From Rhodocyclaceae bacterium (GTDB lineage: Bacteria; Pseudomonadota; Gammaproteobacteria; Burkholderiales; Rhodocyclaceae): DNA of 64,000 nt. The stretch is taken from contig VBWA01000002.1 in the NCBI GenBank assembly GCA_006218025.1, forward strand, positions 120,301 through 184,300. The letters run 5' to 3'. Positions within the stretch are counted from its first letter, which is position 1; each line of letters begins with the position of its first letter. The notes under the pieces are model-generated. The model did no database searches. It was not told the DNA's origin and was given only the letters and a program-made list of their open reading frames with translations. Made by a program: the position numbers and the translations under genes. Positions 12,747-25,614 of the stretch are shown piece by piece.

Positions 12747-12904
12747 TAATCCGTTCTCAAGTGAACTCGGGACGCCTCTCAAGCACCCCCAGAGTCAAGC
12801 TCAACTCCCGGCAAACCTCCCCTGACTCTTCCTTGAGGGAGCACGAGCAGGATGCAAAGACCCTGCCCGGCCTTCATCTCTCAGCAAGTCGTCAAGAGCG
12901 GCCT

Positions 12905-14050
12905 TTACTTGTCGAGCTTCCAGGCTCCATTCTCGATCCGCACCATCACTCGCGCGCGCTGGTCGAAGCCGAGGTGATCACTCGGCGACATGTTGAACAC
13001 GCCGTGCACGCCTACCAGATCCTTGGTGGCTTCGAGCGCATCGCGCAAGGCCGTGCGAAACTCCTTGGTCCCCGGCTGCGCCTTTTTCAATGCAGCGGGC
13101 ACGGCATTCTGCAGCAGCAGGCCAGCGTCCCATGCATGTCCGCCAAAGGTCGAGATGCTGCCTTTGCCTTGCGCCGCCTCGTACTTCGCGATATACGCCA
13201 AGGCCGACTTCTTGATTGGATTGCTGTCCGGCAACTGCGCAGCCACCAGAATCGGGCCGGCGGGAAGGAAGGTTCCCTCCACGTTCTTGCCGCCGACGCG
13301 CAGGAAGTCATTGTTGGCGATGCCATGAGTCTGATAGTACTTGCCCGCAAAGCCCCGCTCCTTGAGCGTCACCTGCGGCAAGGCAGCCGGAGTGCCTGAA
13401 CCTGCAATCAGCACCGCGTCGGGCTTGGCCGCCATCATCTTCAGCACCTGGCCAGTCACCGAAGTGTCGGCACGGCTGTAACGCTCGCTGGCCACCACCT
13501 TGAGTTTGTAGGTGTCGGCGTATTTGACGAATTCCTGATACCAGCCTTCGCCGTAGGCGTCATTGAAACCGATGAAAGCCACTGTTTTCACGCCTTGGCC
13601 CGCCATGTGCGCAGCGATTGCGATCGCCATCTGCTGGTCATTCTGCGGCGTCTTGAACACCCATCTGGTCTTGGGATTCGCCGGATCGACAATCCGCGCC
13701 GATGCCGCCATCGAAATCATTGGTGTTTCCGCCTCAGCCACGACGTCGATCATCGCCAGTGAATTGGGAGTGATCGTCGATCCGACAATCACATCGACCT
13801 TGTTTTCCGAAATCAGCTTGCGCACGTTCTTGACCGCCGTCGTGGTGTCGGACGCGTCATCGAGAACTATGTAATTCACCTTTTGGCCACCGATGGTGGT
13901 GGGCAACAGGGCCAGCGTGTTCTTCTCCGGAATGCCGAGCGAAGCGGCCGGACCTGTCGCCGACAGGGTAACGCCGACCGTAATGTCGGCATAAGCCGCG
14001 AAGGTGGTGAATGCCGCGGCTACCGCGACCGTAAGTTTTCCAAGTTTCAT
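12905..14050 (-). CDS. Periplasmic binding protein of the first Liv-type ABC importer
   Basis: This type-1 periplasmic binding protein (Peripla_BP_6) delivers a ligand to LivH-LivMG-LivF. From ATG 14050 it has 381 residues, with a signal peptide MKLGKLTVAVAAAFTTFAAYA before DITVGVTLSATGPAASLG. Start choice rests on the signal peptide and a strong GGAGGAGA ribosome site. VDVIVGSTITPNSLAM and VAFIGFNDAYGEGWYQEF are typical of the fold. It is upstream of livH with a 158-bp gap that holds no gene. Ligand unknown. Confidence 0.92.
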   Translation of the reverse strand: MKLGKLTVAVAAAFTTFAAYADITVGVTLSATGPAASLGIPEKNTLALLPTTIGGQKVNYIVLDDASDTTTAVKNVRKLISENKVDVIVGSTITPNSLAMIDVVAEAETPMISMAASARIVDPANPKTRWVFKTPQNDQQMAIAIAAHMAGQGVKTVAFIGFNDAYGEGWYQEFVKYADTYKLKVVASERYSRADTSVTGQVLKMMAAKPDAVLIAGSGTPAALPQVTLKERGFAGKYYQTHGIANNDFLRVGGKNVEGTFLPAGPILVAAQLPDSNPIKKSALAYIAKYEAAQGKGSISTFGGHAWDAGLLLQNAVPAALKKAQPGTKEFRTALRDALEATKDLVGVHGVFNMSPSDHLGFDQRARVMVRIENGAWKLDK

Positions 14051-14082
14051 CAAGGGTCTCCTCCAAATTGATATCAAATTCA

Positions 14083-14095
14083 GTATACAGTATAC
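14083..14095. promoter_or_regulatory. Possible regulator operator (GTATAC pair)
   Basis: GTATACaGTATAC forms a tandem and near-perfect dyad 33 bp upstream of the binding-protein start. GTATAC-centred operators are typical of GntR/FCD-family regulators; no such regulator is in the window. The remaining gap to 14242 shows no gene. Confidence 0.4.
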
Positions 14096-14242
14096 GTCGC
14101 GACGATCATGCACCGGCCGTTTGCAGGTCCCGCCTGGATTTCCTGCCCCCGGAAATCCAGGACACAAAGTTCGCGATACTACAGCCAACACACACCGCCA
14201 TCCACCTATCCGGTTGCCCACAGCGCCTGAGTCGAGTGCAGT

Positions 14243-15007
14243 TCAGCCGAATGTGTCATACCCCAGCCGGGCAATCAGCAGTGACGCCACCACCACAAAG
14301 ACCCAGCGCACGAAGCCGCTGCCATGACGCAGTGCGAGTCTTGCGCCAAGAAGCGCACCACCAATATTGAATACCGCCATCGCCAAGCCTGTTATCCAGA
14401 GTACGTGTCCACTCGGTACGAAATAGGCAAGCGCCGCAGCGTTGGTCGCAAAATTTACTACCTTGGCAGCACTCGACGCATGCAGGAAATCGAGCCTGAA
14501 GAAGCGCACGAAGGCGAAAATCATGAAGCTGCCCGCTCCGGGGCCGAAGAAACCGTCGTAGAACCCCAACACGCTGCCAGCCAGCAACGCCAGGCGGCGT
14601 TCCACACGAGGCGTCAGGCGCTCGCCTGATACCACACCGAAATCCGGCTTGGCCACGGTATAGACCATGACCAACAACAACAAGCCAAGCACCAGCGGCC
14701 GCACCACTTCTTTCGGCAGCCACGCCACAGCCGCGGCACCGGCAAAGGAAAAAACAAAAGCCGCGATCGCTGCCGGCAAGGCCACGCCCCAAGGCAGCGC
14801 TATTCGCCGTGCATAGCGCAGCGCCGCGTTGCCCGTGCCGAAAATGCTCGCCACCTTGTTGGTGCCGAACACGGTTGCCGGCGACTCGGCCGGCAGCGCC
14901 ATCAACAAGGTCGGCACTTGGATCAAGCCGCCACCACCAGCCACCGCATCGACGAACCCGGCAAACAGCGCGGCCACGAGCAGCAGAATCAGGTCGAATT
15001 CCGCCAT
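14243..15007 (-). CDS. TSUP (TauE/SafE) family membrane permease
   Basis: This probable sulfite-exporter or TauE-like anion permease has 254 residues from ATG 15007 (MAEFDLILLLVAALFAGFVDA). It has seven or eight hydrophobic segments. The DAVAGGGGLIQVPTLL motif near the N-terminus, and GFYDGFFGPGAGSFMIFAFV with its mirrored glycine-rich motif, are typical of the family. The frame stays open to 15265, but that part is a shadow of mnmE. It starts 10 bp after the mnmE stop, so it may be the last gene of the yidC-mnmE unit. Substrate unknown. Confidence 0.9.
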   Translation of the reverse strand: MAEFDLILLLVAALFAGFVDAVAGGGGLIQVPTLLMALPAESPATVFGTNKVASIFGTGNAALRYARRIALPWGVALPAAIAAFVFSFAGAAAVAWLPKEVVRPLVLGLLLLVMVYTVAKPDFGVVSGERLTPRVERRLALLAGSVLGFYDGFFGPGAGSFMIFAFVRFFRLDFLHASSAAKVVNFATNAAALAYFVPSGHVLWITGLAMAVFNIGGALLGARLALRHGSGFVRWVFVVVASLLIARLGYDTFG

Positions 15008-15017
15008 GCCGTTCTGG

Positions 15018-16367
15018 CTACTTGCCGATGCAGAAGCGGGAGAAGATTTCCCCCAGCAAATCATCGGCCGTGAATTCGCCGGTAATTCGCGACAGCGCCT
15101 CCTGCGCGAGGCGCAACTCTTCCGCGCAGAGCTCGATCTGATCCAGTCGCCGTGCCGCCAGCGCCGACTTTTCCGCCGCAAGCCCGAGCGCCTCCAGGTG
15201 GCGCTCCCGCGCCAGCACCACATCCGCGCCATGCCCGGTCCAGCCGGCCACCCGCAGCAGTTCATCGTGGAGCAGGCTTAGCCCCTCGCCACTCTTTGCG
15301 GACAGGCGCAAATGCACGCGGCCGGCTTCGGTAAAGCGTCCCGCCGCCGCTCCGGCCAGATCGCACTTGTTCTCGACCACAACGCGCTCAATACCCGGCG
15401 GAAGGCGCACCGCGATCGCATGATCCGCGGGTGTTTCGCCGCTGCGCGCGTCGAGCAGTTGTAGCACCACATCGGCTCGCTCGATTTCGCGCCAGGCGCG
15501 CTCGATGCCGATCTTTTCCACCACGTCGTCCGTATCACGCAGTCCCGCGGTGTCGATGATGTGCAGCGGTATACCCTCGATCAGTATCGTTTCGCGCACC
15601 GCGTCACGCGTCGTGCCTGCCACCTCGGTGACTATCGCGCGCTCCTCGCCGGCCAGGCGATTGAGCAAGGAGGACTTGCCGACATTGGGCAGGCCGGCGA
15701 GCACGACATGCAGGCCGGAGCGCAGCAGGCGCCCGGCACGCGCCCGTCCCAGCAACGAAGACAAGTCGGCACGGATAACCGACAGCCGCTGTGCGGCATC
15801 GGTATCCTTGACAATGTCGATTTCCTCTTCCGGAAAATCCAGGGTCGCTTCCACCAGCATACGCAGCTCGGTGAGACGCGCCACCAGCGCACGCACCTCG
15901 CGCGAAAACTCGCCCGACAGCGAACGCAAGGCCGAACGCGCCGCCGCTGCGCTGCCGGCCTCGATCAGATCGGCGACCGCTTCCGCCTGGACCAGATCGA
16001 GTTTGTCGTTGAGAAAGGCGCGCTGCGAGAATTCACCCGGCTCGGCCACGCGCGCACCCAGTTCCAGACAACGTGTGAGCAGCATCTGCAGTACTACCGG
16101 CCCGCCATGACCCTGAAGTTCCAGCACATCCTCGCCGGTGAAGGAATGCGGCGCCGGGAAATACAGCAGAATGCCGTGATCGATGGCCACGCCGTCCGCG
16201 GCCAGAAAGTGGCAAAGCGTGGCATGGCGCGGCTGTGGCGATTTGCCGGTCAAGGCTTCGGCAAGGGGCAGCAGACCGGCACCGGACAGCCGCACCACGC
16301 CGATGCCGCCGCGACCCGGGGCCGTGGCGATGGCTGCAATGGTTTCGTCGGTGCGCGGCGGTCCCAT
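15018..16367 (-). CDS. mnmE: tRNA modification GTPase MnmE (TrmE)
   Basis: This GTPase works with MnmG to form 5-carboxymethylaminomethyluridine at tRNA position 34. It has 449 residues. The N-terminal tetrahydrofolate-binding domain ([21 protein letters not shown]) is followed by a helical domain and a G domain with G1 GLPNVGKS (225-232), TTRD and [10 protein letters not shown]. The C-terminus is FCIGK with the conserved cysteine. A repeat copy (15148-15168, one mismatch) lies in the C-terminal helical region as SALAARR. Confidence 0.97.
   Translation of the reverse strand: MGPPRTDETIAAIATAPGRGGIGVVRLSGAGLLPLAEALTGKSPQPRHATLCHFLAADGVAIDHGILLYFPAPHSFTGEDVLELQGHGGPVVLQMLLTRCLELGARVAEPGEFSQRAFLNDKLDLVQAEAVADLIEAGSAAAARSALRSLSGEFSREVRALVARLTELRMLVEATLDFPEEEIDIVKDTDAAQRLSVIRADLSSLLGRARAGRLLRSGLHVVLAGLPNVGKSSLLNRLAGEERAIVTEVAGTTRDAVRETILIEGIPLHIIDTAGLRDTDDVVEKIGIERAWREIERADVVLQLLDARSGETPADHAIAVRLPPGIERVVVENKCDLAGAAAGRFTEAGRVHLRLSAKSGEGLSLLHDELLRVAGWTGHGADVVLARERHLEALGLAAEKSALAARRLDQIELCAEELRLAQEALSRITGEFTADDLLGEIFSRFCIGK
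15148..15168 (-). repeat. Dispersed GTCGGCG repeat, copy inside mnmE
   Basis: 20 of 21 core positions match, again in the SALxxRR frame. Confidence 0.6.
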
Positions 16368-16381
16368 CCGCTCTCCCTAGA

Positions 16382-16402
16382 GCCGGGGCAAGGCGCCCCG
16401 GC
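16382..16402. other. Hairpin between mnmE and yidC
   Basis: GCCGGGGC and GCCCCGGC form an 8-bp perfect stem with a 5-nt loop in the 68-bp yidC-mnmE gap. No T-run follows, so it is more likely an intercistronic mRNA structure than a terminator. Confidence 0.5.
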
Positions 16403-16435
16403 AAATCCTCCAATCCCGCAGGACTGGCGGCTCGC

Positions 16436-18067
16436 TTATTTCTTTTCCCCTGCCTCGACGAGACGGGTGATCTGCCATTGCTGCGCGATCGACAGGATGT
16501 TGTTCACCGTCCAGTAGAGCACCAGACCGGCCGGGAAGAAAAGGAACATTCCGGTAAACATGATGGGCATGAACAGCATGACCTTGGCCTGGATGGGATC
16601 GGGTGGCGTCGGATTGAGCTTGGTCTGGATGAACATGGTGGCACCCATGATCAACGGCAGCACATAGAACGGATCCTTCACCGACAAGTCGGTGATCCAG
16701 CCCAGCCAGGGCGCGTTGCGCATCTCGACGGTGCCCAGCAGCACCCAGTAAAGTGCGATGAACACGGGAATCTGCACCAGGACCGGCAGACAGCCTCCCA
16801 GCGGATTGACCTTTTCCTTCTTGTACAGCGCCATCATTTCCTGGTTCAGGCGCTGCTTGTCATCACCGTAGGCTTCCTTGAGCTTCACCAGCTTGGGTGT
16901 CAGCACCCGCATCTTCGCCATCGACTTGTAACTCGCCGCCGAGAGCGGGAAGAACATCAGCTTGAGCAGGATGGTCAGACCGATGATGGCCCAACCCCAG
17001 TTGCCGACCAGCTTGTGAATCGCACCGAGAACCCAGAACAAAGGCGCCGCAATCACCGTCAGCCAGCCATAGTCGACGACCAGATCGAGCCCGGGTGCGA
17101 TCTTCTCCAGATTGGTCTGCTCCTGCGGGCCGGCGTAAAGCGAAACCGCGCTCTTGCCGTCGGGACCAACCGGAAGGATGACGCCCGCTGAATAGAGATC
17201 TTCGCCGACCTTGCGCATATAGAACTCGCGCGCAGTCGAAGCGCCGGGCAACCAGGCGCTCACGAAGTAGTGCTGCACCATTGCGACCCAGCCGTTGTCG
17301 GCTTTCTGGGCGAACTTGGCCTTGTTCTTGAGAATATCGGCGAACTCGACCTTCTGATATTTCTCCGCGTCCGTGTAGACCGCCGGCCCGGTGAAAGTCG
17401 TCACCCCCATCATCATCGAGCTGCCTTGCTGCTCGGCCGGCTTGCCGTCGCGCGTGATCTGGTAGTACGCGTGGGCACCGGCTGTCGCGCCCTCGTGGCG
17501 GACGTCGATCTGGTAGCTTCCCCGATGAAAGACATAGGTCTTCACCACCTTGCTTCCGCTCGCGGTGCTGGCCTCCAGGCGAACCTCGAGCTGCTTCTCG
17601 CCATCCTTGAGCACCTGCTCACCGGCCGGCAGCTTCCACTCCGTCTTGTGGTTCGGCAAACCATCGCCGATCACGCCGGATTGAGCCACGTAGATGTGCT
17701 TGCCGCCATTGTCGAAAAGCACGAAATGCTTCGACTTGTCCTCGGTATCGGGATGGCGGACCAATTCAAGCCGGGTGATGTCGCCGCCCTGCGCAGAAAT
17801 ATCCGCTACATACAGATCGGTCTTGATCTGGGCCTTCGCAGTTCCCGCTGCTGTGACCGTCGCGGTCGCGGGAACCGCAGCAGGAACTGCACCGGCGCCG
17901 GCTCCCGGCAAAGTCGGTGTTGGCACCACGCCGGCCGGAGCCGTCGTGGAGGCCGCAGTCGCTGTCGTCTTCGCCAGCTGTGGCTGGCCCTGCTTTTGCC
18001 AGGCGTCCCAAAGCATGATCAGCGAAAAACTGAACACCAGAAGCAGGATCAATCGTCGGTTATCCAT
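16436..18067 (-). CDS. yidC: Membrane protein insertase YidC
   Basis: YidC inserts and folds inner-membrane proteins, alone or with SecYEG; F0 subunit c is a classic substrate. It has 543 residues. An N-terminal membrane anchor (MDNRRLILLLVFSFSLIMLWDAW) is followed by a proline/alanine linker, a periplasmic domain (about 75-335), and the conserved five-helix core. That core includes WGWAIIGLTILLKLMFFPLS and YWTVNNILSIAQQWQITRLV. It follows yidD and rnpA in the standard rpmH-rnpA-yidD-yidC-mnmE order. Confidence 0.98.
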   Translation of the reverse strand: MDNRRLILLLVFSFSLIMLWDAWQKQGQPQLAKTTATAASTTAPAGVVPTPTLPGAGAGAVPAAVPATATVTAAGTAKAQIKTDLYVADISAQGGDITRLELVRHPDTEDKSKHFVLFDNGGKHIYVAQSGVIGDGLPNHKTEWKLPAGEQVLKDGEKQLEVRLEASTASGSKVVKTYVFHRGSYQIDVRHEGATAGAHAYYQITRDGKPAEQQGSSMMMGVTTFTGPAVYTDAEKYQKVEFADILKNKAKFAQKADNGWVAMVQHYFVSAWLPGASTAREFYMRKVGEDLYSAGVILPVGPDGKSAVSLYAGPQEQTNLEKIAPGLDLVVDYGWLTVIAAPLFWVLGAIHKLVGNWGWAIIGLTILLKLMFFPLSAASYKSMAKMRVLTPKLVKLKEAYGDDKQRLNQEMMALYKKEKVNPLGGCLPVLVQIPVFIALYWVLLGTVEMRNAPWLGWITDLSVKDPFYVLPLIMGATMFIQTKLNPTPPDPIQAKVMLFMPIMFTGMFLFFPAGLVLYWTVNNILSIAQQWQITRLVEAGEKK

Positions 18068-18163
18068 TACTGTCTCGACAGTGACTCAGGTCAGAAATAC
18101 AAAATGAAGCTTCGGTCGAGGCCAGCGCCGACGTAATCTCGTCAAGCGCAGCAGCCGCAACCA

Positions 18164-18385
18164 TCAGGGAACCGGATCATACCCGCCCGGGTGCCACGGA
18201 TGACAACAGCCGACGCGCCGCACGGCCAGCCACGAGCCCTTGACCAAGCCGTGGCGCCGCAGGGCTTCCATGGAATACTCCGAGCAGCTCGGATGAAAAC
18301 GACAGCGATTGCCGAGCATGGGGCTGATTGCCAACTGGTAGGCGCGGATCAGCAGCAGCAACGGCTGAACTAGCAAAGATCTCAT
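18164..18385 (-). CDS. yidD: Membrane protein insertion efficiency factor YidD
   Basis: This small membrane-associated protein assists YidC-dependent insertion. It has 73 residues. The family's cysteine pattern is intact: [20 protein letters not shown] and [16 protein letters not shown]. It overlaps the rnpA stop by 4 bp and precedes yidC by 96 bp. Confidence 0.95.
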   Translation of the reverse strand: MRSLLVQPLLLLIRAYQLAISPMLGNRCRFHPSCSEYSMEALRRHGLVKGSWLAVRRVGCCHPWHPGGYDPVP

Positions 18386-18795
18386 GGCGAAAGCACCGGA
18401 AGGCGCCTTAAGAGAGCTTCAATTTCAGTACGCCAGAGTTTCCGCTGTGCGCAGTCTCCGGCCCTCACATTCTTGATCGGTCGGGTCAGGCGCAGCACCA
18501 GATCACACGGAGGAATTTCAACCGCCATCAAGCGAAAGGCTTCACGTCCCTGCCTCTTGATCGCATTGCGCAATGATGCGGCCCGCGCCAGCCGTTTCGG
18601 CACCATCAGTCCAAGCCGGGCGCAGCTACCCGTGCCGGGTCCGCGATAGTGCAAGTCGAAACACTGACCGCGCACCACCCGCCGAGCCCCCATGACGGCT
18701 GAAAATTCCTCCGGCCGATGCAGGCGCTGCTCGAAACTGAACGAAGCAGCGCGCTCAGACGCCGAGGCGATGACGGCCCTTGGCACGACGCGCAC
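18382..18795 (-). CDS. rnpA: Ribonuclease P protein component
   Basis: This is the basic protein subunit of RNase P, which matures tRNA 5' ends. The frame gives up to 137 residues from GTG 18795; a second GTG at 18786 gives 134. [15 protein letters not shown] and the central RNP motif [20 protein letters not shown] identify the family. No usable start lies downstream of the rpmH stop, so rnpA must begin inside rpmH (41 or 32 bp overlap). Confidence 0.92.
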   Translation of the reverse strand: MRVVPRAVIASASERAASFSFEQRLHRPEEFSAVMGARRVVRGQCFDLHYRGPGTGSCARLGLMVPKRLARAASLRNAIKRQGREAFRLMAVEIPPCDLVLRLTRPIKNVRAGDCAQRKLWRTEIEALLRRLPVLSP

Positions 18796-18889
18796 GTATC
18801 ACAGCACGACCGCCCCGGGTACGCATGCGCACTAGGAAGCCGTGGGTGCGCTTACGGCGCACGACCGATGGCTGGTAGGTGCGTTTCAT
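18755..18889 (-). CDS. rpmH: 50S ribosomal protein L34
   Basis: This 44-residue, very basic large-subunit protein runs from ATG 18889 ([20 protein letters not shown]) to [11 protein letters not shown]. It is nearly invariant among proteobacteria. It is the first gene of the rpmH-rnpA-yidD-yidC-mnmE unit and has a strong promoter 33 bp upstream. Its 3' end overlaps the rnpA start. Confidence 0.98.
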   Translation of the reverse strand: MKRTYQPSVVRRKRTHGFLVRMRTRGGRAVIRARRAKGRHRLGV

Positions 18890-18921
18890 GGCAATATCCC
18901 TTGAATTAAGAAAAACCGAGG

Positions 18922-18950
18922 ATTACATCGTTTCGCGGGCCATTTGTCAA
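18922..18950 (-). promoter_or_regulatory. Sigma70-type promoter of rpmH-rnpA
   Basis: On the minus strand TTGACA (18950-18945) and TGTAAT (18927-18922) are 17 bp apart, upstream of rpmH. The rest of the rpmH-dnaA gap (to 19095) holds a DnaA box and a duplicated TTCGCGGGCC (18932-18941 and 18961-18970). Confidence 0.8.
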
Positions 18951-18970
18951 GACCATCAACTTCGCGGGCC

Positions 18971-18979
18971 TGTGGATAA
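18971..18979 (-). promoter_or_regulatory. DnaA box upstream of dnaA
   Basis: TGTGGATAA is the exact reverse of the consensus TTATCCACA, 116 bp before the dnaA start. It probably serves dnaA autoregulation. Confidence 0.75.
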
Positions 18980-19095
18980 CTAATGCCGAAACAGCTAGAA
19001 TGCTTTTCCACCCGAAGCAAGCGGGGGGCCATAAGAAAAATACATTCGCAGTCTCTACATCCTGTCGTCTCTCGCCCCGAGCCTATCCAATCGCA

Positions 19096-20463
19096 ATGAG
19101 TGAATTCTGGTCCCACTGTCTGAACCGCTTCGAGCAGGAGCTTCCTGCACAGCAGTTCAACACTTGGATCAAAGGCCTGCGCCTGGAACCGGATGACGCG
19201 GGTCCTACGCATTTCCGCCTCGTCGCCCCCAACCGTTTTGTCATGCAATGGGTGCGGGAGCGCTATCTGGCACATATCGAGGCTCTGGGACTCGAATTCT
19301 TTTCCGCTCCGATCGACATCAACCTGGCTGTCGCCGACGCCATCACCGAGCTTCCACCAGTCACAGACATCACCGAGGCGAAACCTGCCGCCGGGCCGGC
19401 GCCTGCCGTCACACCCGCCAGAAGCGGCGATCCGGGCTATGAAAAGACCAGGCTCAACGCCGAATTCACCTTCGACACCCTGGTTACCGGCCGTGCCAAC
19501 GACCTGGCCCGCGCTGCCGCCCAGCAGGTAGCCATGAATCCGGGGGTATCCTACAACCCTCTATTCATATACGGGGGTGTCGGCCTGGGCAAGACCCACC
19601 TGATACATGCGATTGGCAATTCGATCTATGCCGCCAATCCGACCATGGAAGTGCGTTATGTCCATGCCGAGGACTACTTTTCAGATGTCGTTCGGGCTTT
19701 CCAGCAAAATACGCGCGAGGCGTTCAAACGCTACTACCGTTCGCTGGATCTGCTGCTCATCGACGACATACAGTTTTTCAATCGCAAGGACCGGACGCAA
19801 GAAGAATTCTTTTACGCCTTCAATGCCTTGGTCGAGGCAAAAAAGCAGATTGTCATTACTTGCGATACCTACCCGAAGGATGTTCAGGGACTCGAAGAAC
19901 GTCTTGTCTCGCGTTTCGACTGGGGGCTCACTGTCGCCATTGAGCCTCCTGAGCTCGAAATGCGCATTGCCATCCTGAAGAAGAAAGCCGAGGCAGAGCA
20001 TATTAGTGTTTCAGATGAAGTTTCATTTCTCATCGCCAAGAATCTCCGCTCCAATGTGCGGGAACTCGAGGGTGCGCTCAATCGCGTCGTCGCCTACGCC
20101 CGTTTTCATGGCCGCGAGATCAATCTGGAAGTTGCCAAGGAAGCCTTGCGCGACATCATCGGTGCCACAAACCGGCAGATATCACTCGAACTTGTCCAAA
20201 AAACGGTCTCTGACTTCTACAAGATCAAAGTGGCCGACATGTATTCTCAGAAACGTACCCGTGCCATTGCGAGACCTCGCCAGATAGCAATGTGGTTGAC
20301 CCGTGAACTGACATCCCACAGCCTCCCGGAAATTGGTGAAGCCTTTGGCGGACGGGATCACACCACCGTAATGCACGCGTGCCGCACCATCATTGACTTG
20401 CGCGGAAAGGACACCAGACTCAACAACGACCTGCATGTTCTCATGCAAACGATCAAGGGTTAG
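19096..20463 (+). CDS. dnaA: Chromosomal replication initiator DnaA
   Basis: This initiator ATPase melts oriC and loads DnaB. From ATG 19096 (MSEFWSHCLNRFEQELPAQQ) it has 455 residues. Domain I is at the N-terminus and a variable linker covers about residues 85-118. The AAA+ domain has Walker A GGVGLGKT at 160-167 and LLIDDIQFF as Walker B. The C-terminal DNA-binding domain has the DnaA signature GRDHTTVMHACRTI. The frame is open from 19000, but the family start is clearly MSEFW. Confidence 0.98.
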   Translation: MSEFWSHCLNRFEQELPAQQFNTWIKGLRLEPDDAGPTHFRLVAPNRFVMQWVRERYLAHIEALGLEFFSAPIDINLAVADAITELPPVTDITEAKPAAGPAPAVTPARSGDPGYEKTRLNAEFTFDTLVTGRANDLARAAAQQVAMNPGVSYNPLFIYGGVGLGKTHLIHAIGNSIYAANPTMEVRYVHAEDYFSDVVRAFQQNTREAFKRYYRSLDLLLIDDIQFFNRKDRTQEEFFYAFNALVEAKKQIVITCDTYPKDVQGLEERLVSRFDWGLTVAIEPPELEMRIAILKKKAEAEHISVSDEVSFLIAKNLRSNVRELEGALNRVVAYARFHGREINLEVAKEALRDIIGATNRQISLELVQKTVSDFYKIKVADMYSQKRTRAIARPRQIAMWLTRELTSHSLPEIGEAFGGRDHTTVMHACRTIIDLRGKDTRLNNDLHVLMQTIKG

Positions 20464-20671
20464 ATTGTGAATAAGTCCCAGGAACAAATCAGGGAAGCAT
20501 TGTGGATAACTTCATTAATGACAAGCAATGAAAAATCAACTCACAATCATCCACAGCCAGACCAGAAACTTCTCAACCGGCTTATCCACGTTACAATTCT
20601 TTGTATTTACACGAAAATAGTCGCTTATCCACAGCCAAGAGTCTCCCTTATTAATCATAAGAGATCTATAT
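20464..20671. other. oriC: oriC candidate between dnaA and dnaN
   Basis: This gene-free stretch has five DnaA-box-like sites. Perfect TTATCCACA copies lie at 20501-20509 (minus) and 20625-20633 (plus). One-mismatch copies lie at 20466-20474 (minus), 20547-20555 and 20582-20590 (plus). It is AT-rich compared with its flanks, and the stretch at 20641-20690 (TTATTAATCATAAG, CTATATAT) could be the unwinding element. Genes diverge from this area. Confidence 0.85.
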
Positions 20672-24260
<3,589 letters not shown>

Positions 24261-24293
24261 TTCTGCAGGCTGACGGCGCTTTGCGAGGCAGTC

Positions 24294-25316
24294 TCAGTCT
24301 GCATGCGCCGCCGCAACAATGCCGAGCGAGCGGAGCCGCAGCGCGGGGTCGAAGATGTCACAAACCAGCATCAATTCGTCGGCGGCCGTAGCCTGCAATA
24401 GAGCGGCAAGGCCCTGACGCACCTTGTCTGGCCCGCCGATCACGGCTGCGCCGAGAAAGTCGTCGATCGCTGCTTTCTCCTGTGGATGCAGTTGCGACAT
24501 GAAGTTTTCCACCGGACGTTGCAGGCGGCTGCGCTCACCGTGCAAGATGCTGAGGACGCGCTGATAGGTGCTGCTGGCCAGAAATTCGGCTTCCTCGTCG
24601 GTCGGTGCGGCAATCATTGGCACGCCAATGATCACATAGGGCTTCGCGAACGTCGCTGACGGTTGGAATTCGCTGCGGTACAGGTCCAGAGCCGGGAGCA
24701 GCAAGCGCGGCGCAAAGTGCGAGGCAAAGGCGTAGGGCAAACCGCGCTGCGCAGCCAATCGCGCCGAAAACAGGCTGGAGCCAAGCAGCCAGATAGGCAC
24801 TTGGGTGCCCGCGCCGGGCATGGCGATCACCCGCTGGCCGGGATGGGGGTCAGCGAGCAGTTGCTGGAGTTCGGCCACCTCGCGCGGGAAGTCTGCTTCA
24901 GTTTCAACCCTGTCGCGGCGCAGCGCACGCATGGTTATCTGGTCGGTACCGGGGGCGCGGCCAAGGCCCAGGTCGATGCGATTCGGGTACAACTCCGCCA
25001 GCGTGCCAAAGGCCTCGGCGACAACCAGCGGTGCATGGTTGGGCAGCATCACTCCGCCCGAACCGACACGAATGCGGTTTGTCCCGCCCGCGATATATCC
25101 CACCAGCACCGCTGTGGCCGAACTCGCGATTCCTTGCATGTTGTGGTGTTCGGCCAGCCAGTAGCGGGTAAAGCCCAGCGATTCCGCGTGCCGTGCGGTT
25201 CGCAGGGAGATTGCAAGCGCATCTGCCACAGTGCCGCCCTCGCGCACGGCAACGAGGTCGAGCATGGATAAACGGGTGTCGCGAAGAGTTTTCATGAATT
25301 GATTATCCGTCGCCAT
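24294..25316 (-). CDS. Luciferase-like (LLM class) flavin-dependent oxidoreductase
   Basis: This belongs to the bacterial luciferase-like monooxygenase superfamily, in the MsnO8/YhbW-like subgroup. From ATG 25316 it has 340 residues. [41 protein letters not shown] and [14 protein letters not shown] are subgroup motifs that build the TIM-barrel flavin site. Other starts are GTG 25337 and ATG 25295; none has a strong ribosome site. It is read against gyrB and may be monocistronic. Substrate unknown. Confidence 0.88.
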   Translation of the reverse strand: MATDNQFMKTLRDTRLSMLDLVAVREGGTVADALAISLRTARHAESLGFTRYWLAEHHNMQGIASSATAVLVGYIAGGTNRIRVGSGGVMLPNHAPLVVAEAFGTLAELYPNRIDLGLGRAPGTDQITMRALRRDRVETEADFPREVAELQQLLADPHPGQRVIAMPGAGTQVPIWLLGSSLFSARLAAQRGLPYAFASHFAPRLLLPALDLYRSEFQPSATFAKPYVIIGVPMIAAPTDEEAEFLASSTYQRVLSILHGERSRLQRPVENFMSQLHPQEKAAIDDFLGAAVIGGPDKVRQGLAALLQATAADELMLVCDIFDPALRLRSLGIVAAAHAD

Positions 25317-25442
25317 CACGGTTTCTGGTGAAGTCACAAGAAGCTGATTGGTGTGGCGATTCTTAGAGGGCTTCGCCTACTCATGGGCCACCAGGAGTCA
25401 TAAGATGAAGTCCTCCTCCTCTGATCCGCAAGGATTGGATTC

Positions 25443-25467
25443 AACCCGATACTGCGGTACCGGGTTT
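25443..25467 (+). terminator. Rho-independent terminator in the intergenic region
   Basis: AACCCG and CGGGTT pair, with an inner TAC/GTA, and a run of six Ts follows. No clear gene precedes it on this strand. A small RNA of about 100 nt starting near 25360 is possible but unproven. The rest of 25317-25743 holds the phasin promoter. Confidence 0.65.
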
Positions 25468-25614
25468 TTTCTTATCGGCAATACGCAACCGACCGCTGCC
25501 AGTCGAAATGCGGCCTTTCGGCAGGGCCGGCTGTAGAAATTTCCTCTCTGGCGGCCCATTTATTAGCAGTATTCGATTTAGAGGCTAAGCTCAGATATTG
25601 ATGCGGCGCAGCAA

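Noticed and set aside
18118..18131. Another dispersed-repeat copy between yidC and yidD (CCAGCGCCGAC)
   Set aside because: Only about 11 bases match; the rest of the core is absent.
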